Assembly: GCA_028287035.1 (NCBI GenBank)
Contig: JAQBQL010000275.1
Location: 1-20,456, forward strand
DNA: 20,456 nt
Direction: 5' to 3'
Source of the DNA: Labilithrix sp.
Lineage (GTDB): Bacteria; Myxococcota; Polyangia; Polyangiales; Polyangiaceae
A program made the translations under genes and the position numbers. Below the pieces are notes generated by a model. The model made no database searches, was not told where the DNA came from, and saw nothing but the letters and a program-made list of their open reading frames with translations. Below are positions 6,724-13,962 of this stretch, piece after piece; position 1 is the stretch's first letter; every line of letters starts with the position of its first letter.

Positions 6724-8205
6724 CTAGTCGTCGCTCGCGAACACCACGCGACCGACCGCCGCCTCGGCCGGCGAGGCGTGATCGCGCTCCAGCTCGAGCT
6801 CCTCGGCCTCCGCCTCGAGGTCGGCGAACCGGTAGCGGATCTCGCCACCGGGTCCGGTGTCGACGTCGCCGCCGAGCTCGACGACCCGCCTCGTGATCTC
6901 CTGGGACGACGGGTCGGCGCCGGTCGCGATCCGGACCGCGGAGCGGAGCGCGGCGTCGGGCACCGGCTCCTTCCGCGTCGCGCGCGTGAGCACCTCGCGC
7001 AGCACCTCGAGCCGCGCGTTCTCCTGGCGCACCCGCGCCGCCTCGCGCAGCTGCAAGGCGCCGCGCACGAGCGGCAGCGCGAACAGGCCGAGCGAGAACA
7101 CGAGCGGTACGAGGCCGAAGGCGAGGGGCACGCCGTCACTCGGCAGCACGAGCGGGGGCGAGCCCTTCGGCGTGTGCGTCGTGACCAGGGTGATGATGTT
7201 CGAGACGGTGAGCCCGTTCGCGAGCACCCATCCGCTCGCCGCCAGGTTGAAGCCGTTGAGCAGCGCGATGACGAGGTTCGAGGACCCCTTGTTGCCGGTG
7301 AGCGGCGTGAGCGTCGCCGGCCGCTCCCACGCGGCGGGCGGCCTCGGCTCGGGCGCGAGCCCCGCCTCGGCGGCCGTCCGGCGCAGAGCCTCGAAGCGGT
7401 AGATGATGCCGCCCGACTCGCCGACGTGCACCGATCCGTCGTGCTCGAGCATCAGGCGCGCCATGAGCGGATCCGCCTCGTCACGCGGCAGGCCGGTCAC
7501 GCGCATCACGTCGGCGAGGCCGATGCGCCCGCGCTGCGCCCGGATCTCGGCGAGGATGAGCCGGCGCATCGCCTGCGGATCCGGCGCCGGCTTCGGCGGC
7601 CCGAAGACGAAGCGGTTCACCTTCTCGTAGAAGGGCACCTCGTCGCCCCTCGCGCCCGGCGAGCGGCGGCTGCTCTCGTAACCGTACCCGTAGCCGTAGC
7701 TCGGCGCGTACACCGGCGAGAACGGATGGAACGTCCAGAACGCCGCCTCGGCGATGGCGCGGAAGAGGCCCGCCATCAGCGCGCCGCCGCCGTTGCCGCC
7801 GCGGCTGTCGTTGCTCCGCGCCGCCATCAGCGCGACGAAGAGCGCCACGAACGCGAGCGCGTACCCCACCATCGCGACGAGCAGCCAGGCGCGCACCACG
7901 AAGCGGCCGACGCCGAGGAGCGCGCGGCCGGCTCGCGCGAGCAGCTCCTGCGTGCGCTCGCGCGTCTCCCACGGCTTCGTGAACCCGGTCGGGAAGAGGT
8001 AGAGGAGGTCGCCGTCCTCCGTGACCCGGAGGTGCCCGCGGTACTCGCTCGTCAGCAACGTCAGCCCGGACTCCGCATCGTGCAGGGCGAGGCCGCTCGC
8101 GACCGACGCGTCCGCCACGGTGACGGGCTTCGTCGGATCGCTCAGCTTGTCGCGCAGGACGGCCGCAGCCGCCGCGGGGACCATGAGGCGAGGCGCCGAG
8201 GACAC
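6724..8205 (-). CDS. Membrane protein with three winged-helix-like modules, related to a cyanobacterial/plastid family
   Basis: The 493-residue protein has three related modules at about 17-75, 216-274 and 404-463. Each is a helical part ending in a beta hairpin: GHLRVTEDGDLLYLFP, GSVHVGESGGIIYRFEAL and GDVDTGPGGEIRYRFADL. Between the first two lie a hydrophobic segment (about 105-128), a Gly-rich loop, an aromatic SYGYGYGYESSRR stretch and the FYEKVNRFVFGPP motif. Between the second and third are two more hydrophobic segments (about 310-345 and 357-382). I recall this plan from an uncharacterised cyanobacterial family with a chloroplast relative annotated as linked to iron-sulfur cluster formation; that link is from memory. 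The GTG start follows TAGCTT by 6 nt. The gene leads an operon with the small CCGGGCEPC protein. Its role is unknown. Confidence 0.62.
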   Translation of the reverse strand: MSSAPRLMVPAAAAAVLRDKLSDPTKPVTVADASVASGLALHDAESGLTLLTSEYRGHLRVTEDGDLLYLFPTGFTKPWETRERTQELLARAGRALLGVGRFVVRAWLLVAMVGYALAFVALFVALMAARSNDSRGGNGGGALMAGLFRAIAEAAFWTFHPFSPVYAPSYGYGYGYESSRRSPGARGDEVPFYEKVNRFVFGPPKPAPDPQAMRRLILAEIRAQRGRIGLADVMRVTGLPRDEADPLMARLMLEHDGSVHVGESGGIIYRFEALRRTAAEAGLAPEPRPPAAWERPATLTPLTGNKGSSNLVIALLNGFNLAASGWVLANGLTVSNIITLVTTHTPKGSPPLVLPSDGVPLAFGLVPLVFSLGLFALPLVRGALQLREAARVRQENARLEVLREVLTRATRKEPVPDAALRSAVRIATGADPSSQEITRRVVELGGDVDTGPGGEIRYRFADLEAEAEELELERDHASPAEAAVGRVVFASDD

Positions 8206-8211
8206 CTGCCC

Positions 8212-8217
8212 AAGCTA
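8212..8217 (-). promoter_or_regulatory. Putative -10 element, leaderless start of the winged-helix membrane protein
   Basis: TAGCTT on the minus strand ends 6 nt before the GTG at 8205, and the gap GGGCAG is not a strong Shine-Dalgarno. This spacing supports GTG 8205 over the later in-frame ATG seven codons on. Confidence 0.4.
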
Positions 8218-8261
8218 AGGCGACACGTCGGCGAGCGCCAGCGCTGCCGGAAAGACGTCCT

Positions 8262-8281
8262 TGCCTCTGCAGGTGGAGGCA
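8262..8281. promoter_or_regulatory. Inverted repeat, candidate MarR operator
   Basis: TGCCTC (8262-8267) and GAGGCA (8276-8281) are exact inverted arms around an 8-nt centre. It lies in the divergent spacer about 27 bp upstream of the TAGAAT hexamer of the MarR gene. MarR dimers bind such palindromes near their own promoter. Six-base arms can occur by chance in GC-rich DNA, so this is a candidate only. A second short repeat, AGCGC/GCGCT, is at 8234-8245. Confidence 0.3.
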
Positions 8282-8307
8282 GCTAGAGAGCGTTGCATGG
8301 GCTCCCA

Positions 8308-8313
8308 TAGAAT
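8308..8313 (+). promoter_or_regulatory. Putative -10 element of the marR-clc operon
   Basis: TAGAAT matches TATAAT at five of six positions and ends 7 nt before the GTG at 8321. It sits downstream of the alternative ATG at 8297, so it favours 8321 as the true start. No good -35 is seen at 16-18 nt. Confidence 0.45.
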
Positions 8314-8320
8314 CGGCGGC

Positions 8321-8824
8321 GTGCAGGCCGTCCTCGATCCGCTGCGCGTGCTGGTACGCGCGCTCCGCCTCTCCGGACGCGAGGCAGAGAAGGAGCTCGG
8401 CGTCACCGGAGCGCAGCTGTTCGTCCTGCAGTCGCTGCGCCAGCTCGAGGCGGCCTCGATCAATGACCTCGCGGCCGCGACGCACACCGACCAGAGCTCC
8501 GTCTCGGTGGTGGTGCGGCGGCTCGCCGATGCCGGCCTCGTCACCCGCCGCACCTCGGAGCTCGACGCACGCCGCGTGGAGGTCCGGCTGACCGCCGCCG
8601 GCAAACGCCTCCTCGTTCAGGCGCCGGAGACGGCACAATCACGCATCGTGCGCGCGCTCGCGGAGATGTCCGCAGCGCGCCGTGACGAGCTCGCCGCGGC
8701 GCTCGCCGAGCTTGCGGCAGCGACCGGCCTGGGCGGCGCGCCGCCCATGTTCTTCGAGGACCCGCCGCGCCCCGCCGCGACCGCCCGGACGCGCCCCGCC
8801 GCAGCGAAGTCGAGCCGCGCATGA
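8321..8824 (+). CDS. MarR family transcriptional regulator
   Basis: The 167-residue protein has the MarR layout: an N-terminal dimerisation helix (LDPLRVLVRALRLS), then ELGVTGAQLFVLQSL, a winged helix with SINDLAAATHTDQSSVSVVV as the recognition unit, RRLADAGLVTRRTSELDARR, and the DARRVEVRLTAAGKRL wing, followed by C-terminal dimer helices. The last 30 residues form a Pro/Ala/Arg tail not needed for the fold. The start is set at GTG 8321 because a near-consensus -10 lies 7 nt before it. An ATG at 8297 and a TTG at 8261 are in frame and cannot be excluded. Its TGA overlaps the ATG of the CLC gene (ATGA), so regulator and transporter are coupled and it probably controls this operon. The ligand is unknown. 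Confidence 0.82.
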   Translation: MQAVLDPLRVLVRALRLSGREAEKELGVTGAQLFVLQSLRQLEAASINDLAAATHTDQSSVSVVVRRLADAGLVTRRTSELDARRVEVRLTAAGKRLLVQAPETAQSRIVRALAEMSAARRDELAAALAELAAATGLGGAPPMFFEDPPRPAATARTRPAAAKSSRA

Positions 8825-10602
8825 TTGCTCGACGGTCCCCTCCGCGCGATCTCCGCATTCTGCTCGTCTGTGTCCTCTGCATGGGCGTCGCCCTGGCGGC
8901 CGGGGTCGTCGCCCAGGTGCTCGGGCGCGCCATCGCGTTCGTCACGAATCTCGCGTTCTACGGGCGCCTCTCGGCGGCGCCGGTCTCGCCGGCCGGGCAT
9001 CACCTCGGCCTCCTCGTCATCGTGGTGCCGGTGCTCGGCGGCCTCGTGGTCGGGCTCATGGCGCGGTACGGCTCGAAGGCGATCCGCGGTCACGGCATCC
9101 CCGAGGCGATGGAGCAGGTGCTCACCAACGAGAGCCGGGTTCCCGCGCGGCTCACCTTCCTGAAGCCGCTCTCCGCCGCGATCGCGATCGGCACCGGCGG
9201 CCCCTTCGGCGCCGAGGGTCCGATCATCGCGACCGGCGGTGCGCTCGGGTCGCTCGTCGGGCAGGTCGCGAGCGTCACGGCGGACGAGCGGAAGACGCTC
9301 CTCTGCGCGGGCGCGGCGGCCGGCATGACCGCGACGTTCGGGACCCCCATCGCGGCGGTGCTGCTCGCCATCGAGCTCCTCCTCTTCGAGTACCGCGCAC
9401 GATCGCTCGTGCCGGTGGCGCTCGCGAGCGCCACGGCGGCGGCGATGCGCGGCTCGCTCGTCGGCTTCGCGCCGGTCTTCCCGATGCCCGACGTGGCCCC
9501 TCCGAGCACGTCGGCGGTCGTCGCCTACGCGCTGCTCGGCGCGGGGATGGGCCTCCTCGCCGTCGGGATCACGCGCGCCGTGTACGGGGTGGAGGACCTC
9601 TTCGAGAAGCTGCCGATCCACTGGATGTGGTGGCCGGCGCTCGGCGGGATCGCGGTCGGCGCCATCGGCTACCTGGTCCCCCGCTCGCTCGGCGTCGGCT
9701 ACGACAACATCGAGGGCATCGTGTCCGGCTCGTTCATGACGACGACGCTCCTCGTGCTCTGCGTGGGCAAGCTCACGTCGTGGCTCGTCGCCCTCGGCAG
9801 CGGCACCTCGGGCGGAACACTCGCGCCGCTCTTCACGATCGGCGGGGCCATCGGCGCGCTCGCGGGCACGTTCGTCGCGGCCTGGTTCCCGCAGCTCGGC
9901 GTCGACCCGCGCGTGGCGGCGCTCGTCGGGATGGCCGCCATGTTCGCGGGCGCCTCGCACGCGACGCTCGCCTCGGTGGTGTTCGCGTTCGAGACGACGC
10001 GCCAGCCGCTCGGCCTCTTGCCCCTCCTCGTCGGGTGCGCCGCGGCGTACCTCGTGTCGACGCTCGTGATGCGCACGTCCATCATGACCGAGAAGATCGG
10101 CCGGCGCGGGCTCGCGGTCAGCGCGGAGCTCACGGTGGATCCGCTGGTGCAGCTGCGCGTCCGCGACGTGGCGACGAAGGACGTCGTCGTCCTCCGCACC
10201 ACGGCGTCGGTCGAGCGCACGCGTGAGTGGCTGACCGCGGGCACGAAGGAGTCCGGACACGGCGGGTTTCCGGTGGTCGACGCACAGGAGCGGTTCGTCG
10301 GCATGCTCGGCCGGCGCGAGCTCCTCGCCGGTACCACCGCGGGCGCCACGCTCGGCGACCTCCTCGGCGGATCTCCGCCCGCCATCGCCGCGGACGCGAC
10401 GCTGCGCGACGCCGCCGACGCCATGCACGACCTCCAGGTCGGCCGCCTCGCGGTGCTCGACGCGAAAGGCGAGCTCGTCGGCATCCTCGGGCGGAGTGAC
10501 GTCCTCGGTGCTCACCGCCGGCGGCTGGCCCAGGAGCGGCGGGCCGCGCCGACCGTCACCCTCAAGACGCTCTTCGGCCGCGCCGGCCGCGCGGCGCCGT
10601 GA
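8821..10602 (+). CDS. CLC-type chloride channel/transporter with two CBS domains
   Basis: The 593-residue inner-membrane protein has the CLC anion-path motifs: GHGIP at 90-94 (usually GSGIP), GAEGP at 130-134 with the gating glutamate Glu132, and GTSGGTLAP at 328-336. Two CBS domains follow at about 447-502 and 512-573; such domains commonly sense adenine nucleotides. At the position of the intracellular proton glutamate of E. coli ClcA (Glu203 in the IEEM motif) I align Leu186 (IELLLFEY). Loss of that glutamate is a feature of uncoupled channels or atypical antiporters, so chloride/proton exchange should not be assumed. His91 replaces the serine of the selectivity motif, which also occurs in other bacterial CLCs. 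The ATG overlaps the marR stop. Family certain, transport mode uncertain. Confidence 0.9.
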   Translation: MIARRSPPRDLRILLVCVLCMGVALAAGVVAQVLGRAIAFVTNLAFYGRLSAAPVSPAGHHLGLLVIVVPVLGGLVVGLMARYGSKAIRGHGIPEAMEQVLTNESRVPARLTFLKPLSAAIAIGTGGPFGAEGPIIATGGALGSLVGQVASVTADERKTLLCAGAAAGMTATFGTPIAAVLLAIELLLFEYRARSLVPVALASATAAAMRGSLVGFAPVFPMPDVAPPSTSAVVAYALLGAGMGLLAVGITRAVYGVEDLFEKLPIHWMWWPALGGIAVGAIGYLVPRSLGVGYDNIEGIVSGSFMTTTLLVLCVGKLTSWLVALGSGTSGGTLAPLFTIGGAIGALAGTFVAAWFPQLGVDPRVAALVGMAAMFAGASHATLASVVFAFETTRQPLGLLPLLVGCAAAYLVSTLVMRTSIMTEKIGRRGLAVSAELTVDPLVQLRVRDVATKDVVVLRTTASVERTREWLTAGTKESGHGGFPVVDAQERFVGMLGRRELLAGTTAGATLGDLLGGSPPAIAADATLRDAADAMHDLQVGRLAVLDAKGELVGILGRSDVLGAHRRRLAQERRAAPTVTLKTLFGRAGRAAP

Positions 10603-10653
10603 CGCGCCCTCGCTGACGGCGCCGAACGTGGAGCGGCGGATTCGCTCTTTCAC

Positions 10654-10659
10654 TAGGAT
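10654..10659 (+). promoter_or_regulatory. Putative -10 element of the mutarotase gene
   Basis: TAGGAT ends 8 nt before the ATG at 10668, with a GC-rich gap as at the DUF4403 gene. It may be a -10 of a leaderless transcript, or its AGGA may be a Shine-Dalgarno. Confidence 0.38.
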
Positions 10660-10667
10660 GGCGGCCG

Positions 10668-11528
10668 ATGCTCACCGCCGTGAACCCGTCGCCCTTCGAG
10701 ACCGTCACCCTCACCACGAGCGATGCGCGCGTCGTGATCGCGCCCGCGCGCGGCGGCATGGTCACGCGCTTCGACGTGGGCGGCGCCGGGGTCCGTCCGG
10801 TCCTCTACCTCGACGAGGCGACGCTGAACGATCCTACCCAGAACGTGCGCGGGGGGATCCCGGTCCTCTTCCCGTCGCCCGGGCCGCTCACCGGCGACCG
10901 CTTCACGCGTGACGGAAAATCCGGCGCGATGAAGAAGCACGGCATCGCACGCATCGAGGAGTTCACGGTCGTCAGCACCGAGTCGAACACCGCGACCCTG
11001 GAGCTTGCCTCGAACGCGCGCACGCGCGAGGCCTATCCCTACGATTTTCTCCTGCGCATCCGGTACTCGCTCTACGGCGCGTCGCTCACCGTCGAGACCA
11101 CGGTGAAGAACACCGGGACCGACGGGCTCCTGCCGTTCTCGCTCGGGTTCCACCCGTACTTCCAGGTGGCCGACGGCAAGAAGGCGCAGGCGCGGATCGC
11201 GACCGACGCCACGCGCGCCTTCGACAACGTCGGCAAGAAGGAGGTCGACGTGACGAGCCCCCTCGATCTGACGCCCAAGGAGGTCGACCTCCACCTGTTC
11301 GATCACCGTCCGCACGAGGCGGCGCTCGAGCGCGAGCCCGGCGACCGCATCGTCGTCGCCGCCGACACGGACTTCCCGCGCTGGGTCGTGTGGACGCTCG
11401 GCGGCAAGGACTTCGTGTGTCTCGAGCCGTGGACCGGGCCCGCCGACGCTCTGAACACGGGCGACCGCCTCTTCACGCTCGCGCCCGGCGCGTCGAAGAC
11501 GCTGACGATGACCATCGCCGCGGCGTGA
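10668..11528 (+). CDS. Aldose 1-epimerase family protein (galactose mutarotase-like)
   Basis: The 286-residue cytoplasmic protein belongs to the mutarotase fold, which interconverts alpha and beta anomers of hexoses or hexose-6-phosphates. Expected catalytic residues are present: His91 in KKHGIAR, His162 in LGFHPYF as general acid, and Glu253 in CLEPWTGPADAL as general base. The RGGIPVLFPSPGPL block near 63 is typical of the YeaD/galactose mutarotase-like branch. No signal peptide is present. Substrate cannot be assigned; a sugar-phosphate substrate would suit the OPA transporter 8 kb away, but that is not evidence. It has its own candidate promoter after a 65-bp gap from the CLC gene. Its 3' end is convergent with pbpC, and the annotated frames overlap by 56 bp only because of the pbpC frameshift. 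Confidence 0.85.
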   Translation: MLTAVNPSPFETVTLTTSDARVVIAPARGGMVTRFDVGGAGVRPVLYLDEATLNDPTQNVRGGIPVLFPSPGPLTGDRFTRDGKSGAMKKHGIARIEEFTVVSTESNTATLELASNARTREAYPYDFLLRIRYSLYGASLTVETTVKNTGTDGLLPFSLGFHPYFQVADGKKAQARIATDATRAFDNVGKKEVDVTSPLDLTPKEVDLHLFDHRPHEAALEREPGDRIVVAADTDFPRWVVWTLGGKDFVCLEPWTGPADALNTGDRLFTLAPGASKTLTMTIAAA

Positions 11529-13962
11529 GGCGGTCGTTCAGCGAACGCTGATCTCGACCCGGGCGACCCGACCGGGCTGCCTGGCGTCGCGGGGGCCTCA
11601 CCTCGAGCGCGTGGTCGCCCCGGGTGATGGGAACGAGCGCGCGGTAGGGCGGCAGCAGCGAAGCGCGCAGCTGGCCGTCCACGAGCACGTCGAGGGGCGT
11701 TCGCGCCGGGAGCCCCTCGGTGGCGGCGACGACCTCGACCGCATCGGCGCCGGCGGGCGCCTCGTCGGCATGGAACACCGCGCCGCCCCGGGGCTTCACG
11801 AGGACGACCCGCGGGCCGAGCTCGGTCGTCGCCGCCGCGCCGCCCTCGTAGGTCGTGCAGCCCGGCACCTGCGAGGCGAGGAACCAGCCGAGCCCGTGCG
11901 GATCGAGCCCCGGCGCGCCGAGCGGTCGCTCCCCGAGAAAGCGCGCGTACGGCTCGGGCAAGACGACGATGCGCCGCTCCCCGTGGTCGTTGCAGGCGAG
12001 CGGAGGCTCACCGGTCGGGGCGACGCGCGGCGAGGCGCGGCGATGCAGGCGACACGTGCTCGCCGGCGCATGGCCCTTCGCGAAGCGGCGCGTCACGTGG
12101 TCGGCACAATCAGGACCGGGCGCGTCCCCGCTCAGCGCACACACCTCCGCCTCCTCGGTCAGCGCCGCATCGAACAGCGGCGCGCGCGACGGCACGTCAC
12201 GCATCGCGCGCTTCATCACGTCGAAGAAGACGGGGCCGGCGCCGGTGGCGCCGGTCAGCTTCGACGTGGGAGCGCCGCTCGCGTTGCCGACCCACACGAC
12301 GACGGTGCGCTCGCGGGTGTAGCCGCAGGTCCAGCCGTCGCGGTAACCCGTGCTGGTGCCGGTCTTGAGGGCGACCGGGAAGGGGAGCTCGAAGGGCCCG
12401 CGCGCATGGAGCCCGCGCACGCGCGCCAGGGAGTCCGACAAGGCGTCGCTCACGAGCGCGACGCTCGCCGGCTCGAACGCGCGCTCTCCAAGCGCCGCGG
12501 GCGCGCCCGTGCGATTGCGCAACGTCACGTGCTCGCCGCCGCGGGCGAGCGTGACGTAGGCGCCCGCAAGCTCGAGGGGCGAGACCTCGGCGCTCCCGAG
12601 CGCGATCGACGCGCCGTAACGCTCGGCGCCCTCCTTCAGCGCGAGACCCGCGCCGCGGAGCACCCGCACCGCCTCGCGCGCCCCGAGCTCCGCGACGAGG
12701 CGCACCGCGGGCACGTTCAGGCTTCCGGCGAGCGCCTCGCGCGCGGCGACGGGCCCGGCGAACGCGCCGTCGAAGTTGTCGGGCGCGTAGACCGCGCCGG
12801 TACCGCCGAGATCGGTCGGCACGTCGGCGAGCGCGGCCATCGGCGAGAGCCCCTTCTCGAAGGCGCGCGCGTAGAGGAACGGCTTCAGGGTGGAGCCCGC
12901 CTGGCGCCGCCGGTGCACGACGTCGACGGCGCCGGCGTTCGCGGCGTCGAAGTAGTCGGCGCTGCCCACCTCGGCGAGCACCTCGCCCGACGCGTTGTCG
13001 ACGACGACGACCGCCATCCCCCCGGCGCCCTGCGCGCGCAGCCGCGCCGCGTGCGTCCTCGCGATCCCCTCGGCGTCGCGCTGCAGGTCGAAGTCGAGGG
13101 TCGTCGCGACGTCGCCGCCCTCCTTCGCGCCGAGGACGAGGTGCGGGGCGACGAGCGCGGCGACCGCGGCGCGCTTCACGACGAGCGGCTCGCCGAGGGC
13201 GCGCTCCAGGTCGGCGGCGGTGATCTCGCCACGGTCGCGCATCGCGACGAGCAGCGCGCGCTGGCGGAGGCGGGCGCGATCGAGGTGCCGGTACGGATCG
13301 AGCGCCGACGGGGCGCGCGGCAGGACGGCGAGGAGCGTCGCCTGCGCGAGGCTCACGTCGGCGGCCGACACGCCGAAGTAGCCCTGCGCCGCCGCCTCCG
13401 GCCCGGCGAAGCCGTGGCCGTAGTCGATCCGGTTCAGGTAGGCCTCGAGGAGCGCCGCCTTGCCGAGCTGCCCCTCGAGGTTCTGGGCGCGCGCCATCTC
13501 GACGAGCTTGGTGGCGACGGTACGGGCGTGCGCCTTACCGTGGTGATCGAGACGCTTCACGAGCTGCGTCGTGATGGTGCTGCCGCCCGACACGATGTGC
13601 CCGTGCCGGAGATCGGTGAGCGCGGCGCGGAGGAGCGCCAGGCGATCGATCCCGTCGTGCCGGTGAAAGGCGCGGTCCTCGCTGGCGAGCGTCGCGGCGA
13701 CCAGGCGCGGCGACACCGACGCGAGATGCGTGGGCACGCCGCGGAGCCCCGCCGCCGAGCGCCGTTCCCCGAGCAGGCGCCCGTCGCGGGCGTGGACGCG
13801 CGTGCTCTGGCTCCAGGGGTCCGCGAGCGCCTCTTCCGGGCTGCCCACCGCGACGCGGAAGGCGCGCCAGGACGCCCAGGCACACAGCGCGACGGCGAGG
13901 ACGGCGAGCGCGGCCCGGCGCCGGCTCCTCCGGCCGCGTCGCCTCTGCAGCGCGCGTCTCAT
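11473..13962 (-). CDS. pbpC: Penicillin-binding protein 1C (bifunctional peptidoglycan synthase), 3' frameshift
   Basis: The protein has a short Arg-rich cytoplasmic tail, one membrane anchor (about 17-36), a GT51 glycosyltransferase domain and a transpeptidase domain. The glycosyltransferase shows EDRAFHRHDGID at 95-106 with Glu95, and GGSTITTQL near 126. The transpeptidase shows the serine triad: STLK (Ser357, Lys360), SLN (414-416) and KTG (533-535). A C-terminal BiPBP-type domain follows. The ATG overlaps the stop of the alpha-2-macroglobulin gene (ATGA), the usual pbpC context. From about residue 790 the frame becomes an Arg/Ser-rich tail. Deleting one base in the G5 run at 11591-11595 instead gives EVRPRDARQPGRVARVEIS and a stop at 11538, about 807 residues. 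That end also avoids overlapping the mutarotase gene. The listed end is the uncorrected frame. Confidence 0.88.
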   Translation of the reverse strand: MRRALQRRRGRRSRRRAALAVLAVALCAWASWRAFRVAVGSPEEALADPWSQSTRVHARDGRLLGERRSAAGLRGVPTHLASVSPRLVAATLASEDRAFHRHDGIDRLALLRAALTDLRHGHIVSGGSTITTQLVKRLDHHGKAHARTVATKLVEMARAQNLEGQLGKAALLEAYLNRIDYGHGFAGPEAAAQGYFGVSAADVSLAQATLLAVLPRAPSALDPYRHLDRARLRQRALLVAMRDRGEITAADLERALGEPLVVKRAAVAALVAPHLVLGAKEGGDVATTLDFDLQRDAEGIARTHAARLRAQGAGGMAVVVVDNASGEVLAEVGSADYFDAANAGAVDVVHRRRQAGSTLKPFLYARAFEKGLSPMAALADVPTDLGGTGAVYAPDNFDGAFAGPVAAREALAGSLNVPAVRLVAELGAREAVRVLRGAGLALKEGAERYGASIALGSAEVSPLELAGAYVTLARGGEHVTLRNRTGAPAALGERAFEPASVALVSDALSDSLARVRGLHARGPFELPFPVALKTGTSTGYRDGWTCGYTRERTVVVWVGNASGAPTSKLTGATGAGPVFFDVMKRAMRDVPSRAPLFDAALTEEAEVCALSGDAPGPDCADHVTRRFAKGHAPASTCRLHRRASPRVAPTGEPPLACNDHGERRIVVLPEPYARFLGERPLGAPGLDPHGLGWFLASQVPGCTTYEGGAAATTELGPRVVLVKPRGGAVFHADEAPAGADAVEVVAATEGLPARTPLDVLVDGQLRASLLPPYRALVPITRGDHALEVRPPRRQAARSGRPGRDQRSLNDRLTPRRWSSSASSTRRARA

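Noticed and set aside
6778..8286. 502-residue plus-strand frame opposite the winged-helix membrane protein
   Set aside because: Low-complexity Arg/Glu/Ala shadow; the minus-strand gene has modules, membrane segments and operon structure.
8617..10653. 678-residue minus-strand frame opposite marR-clc
   Set aside because: Arg/Glu/His low-complexity shadow of the CLC gene.
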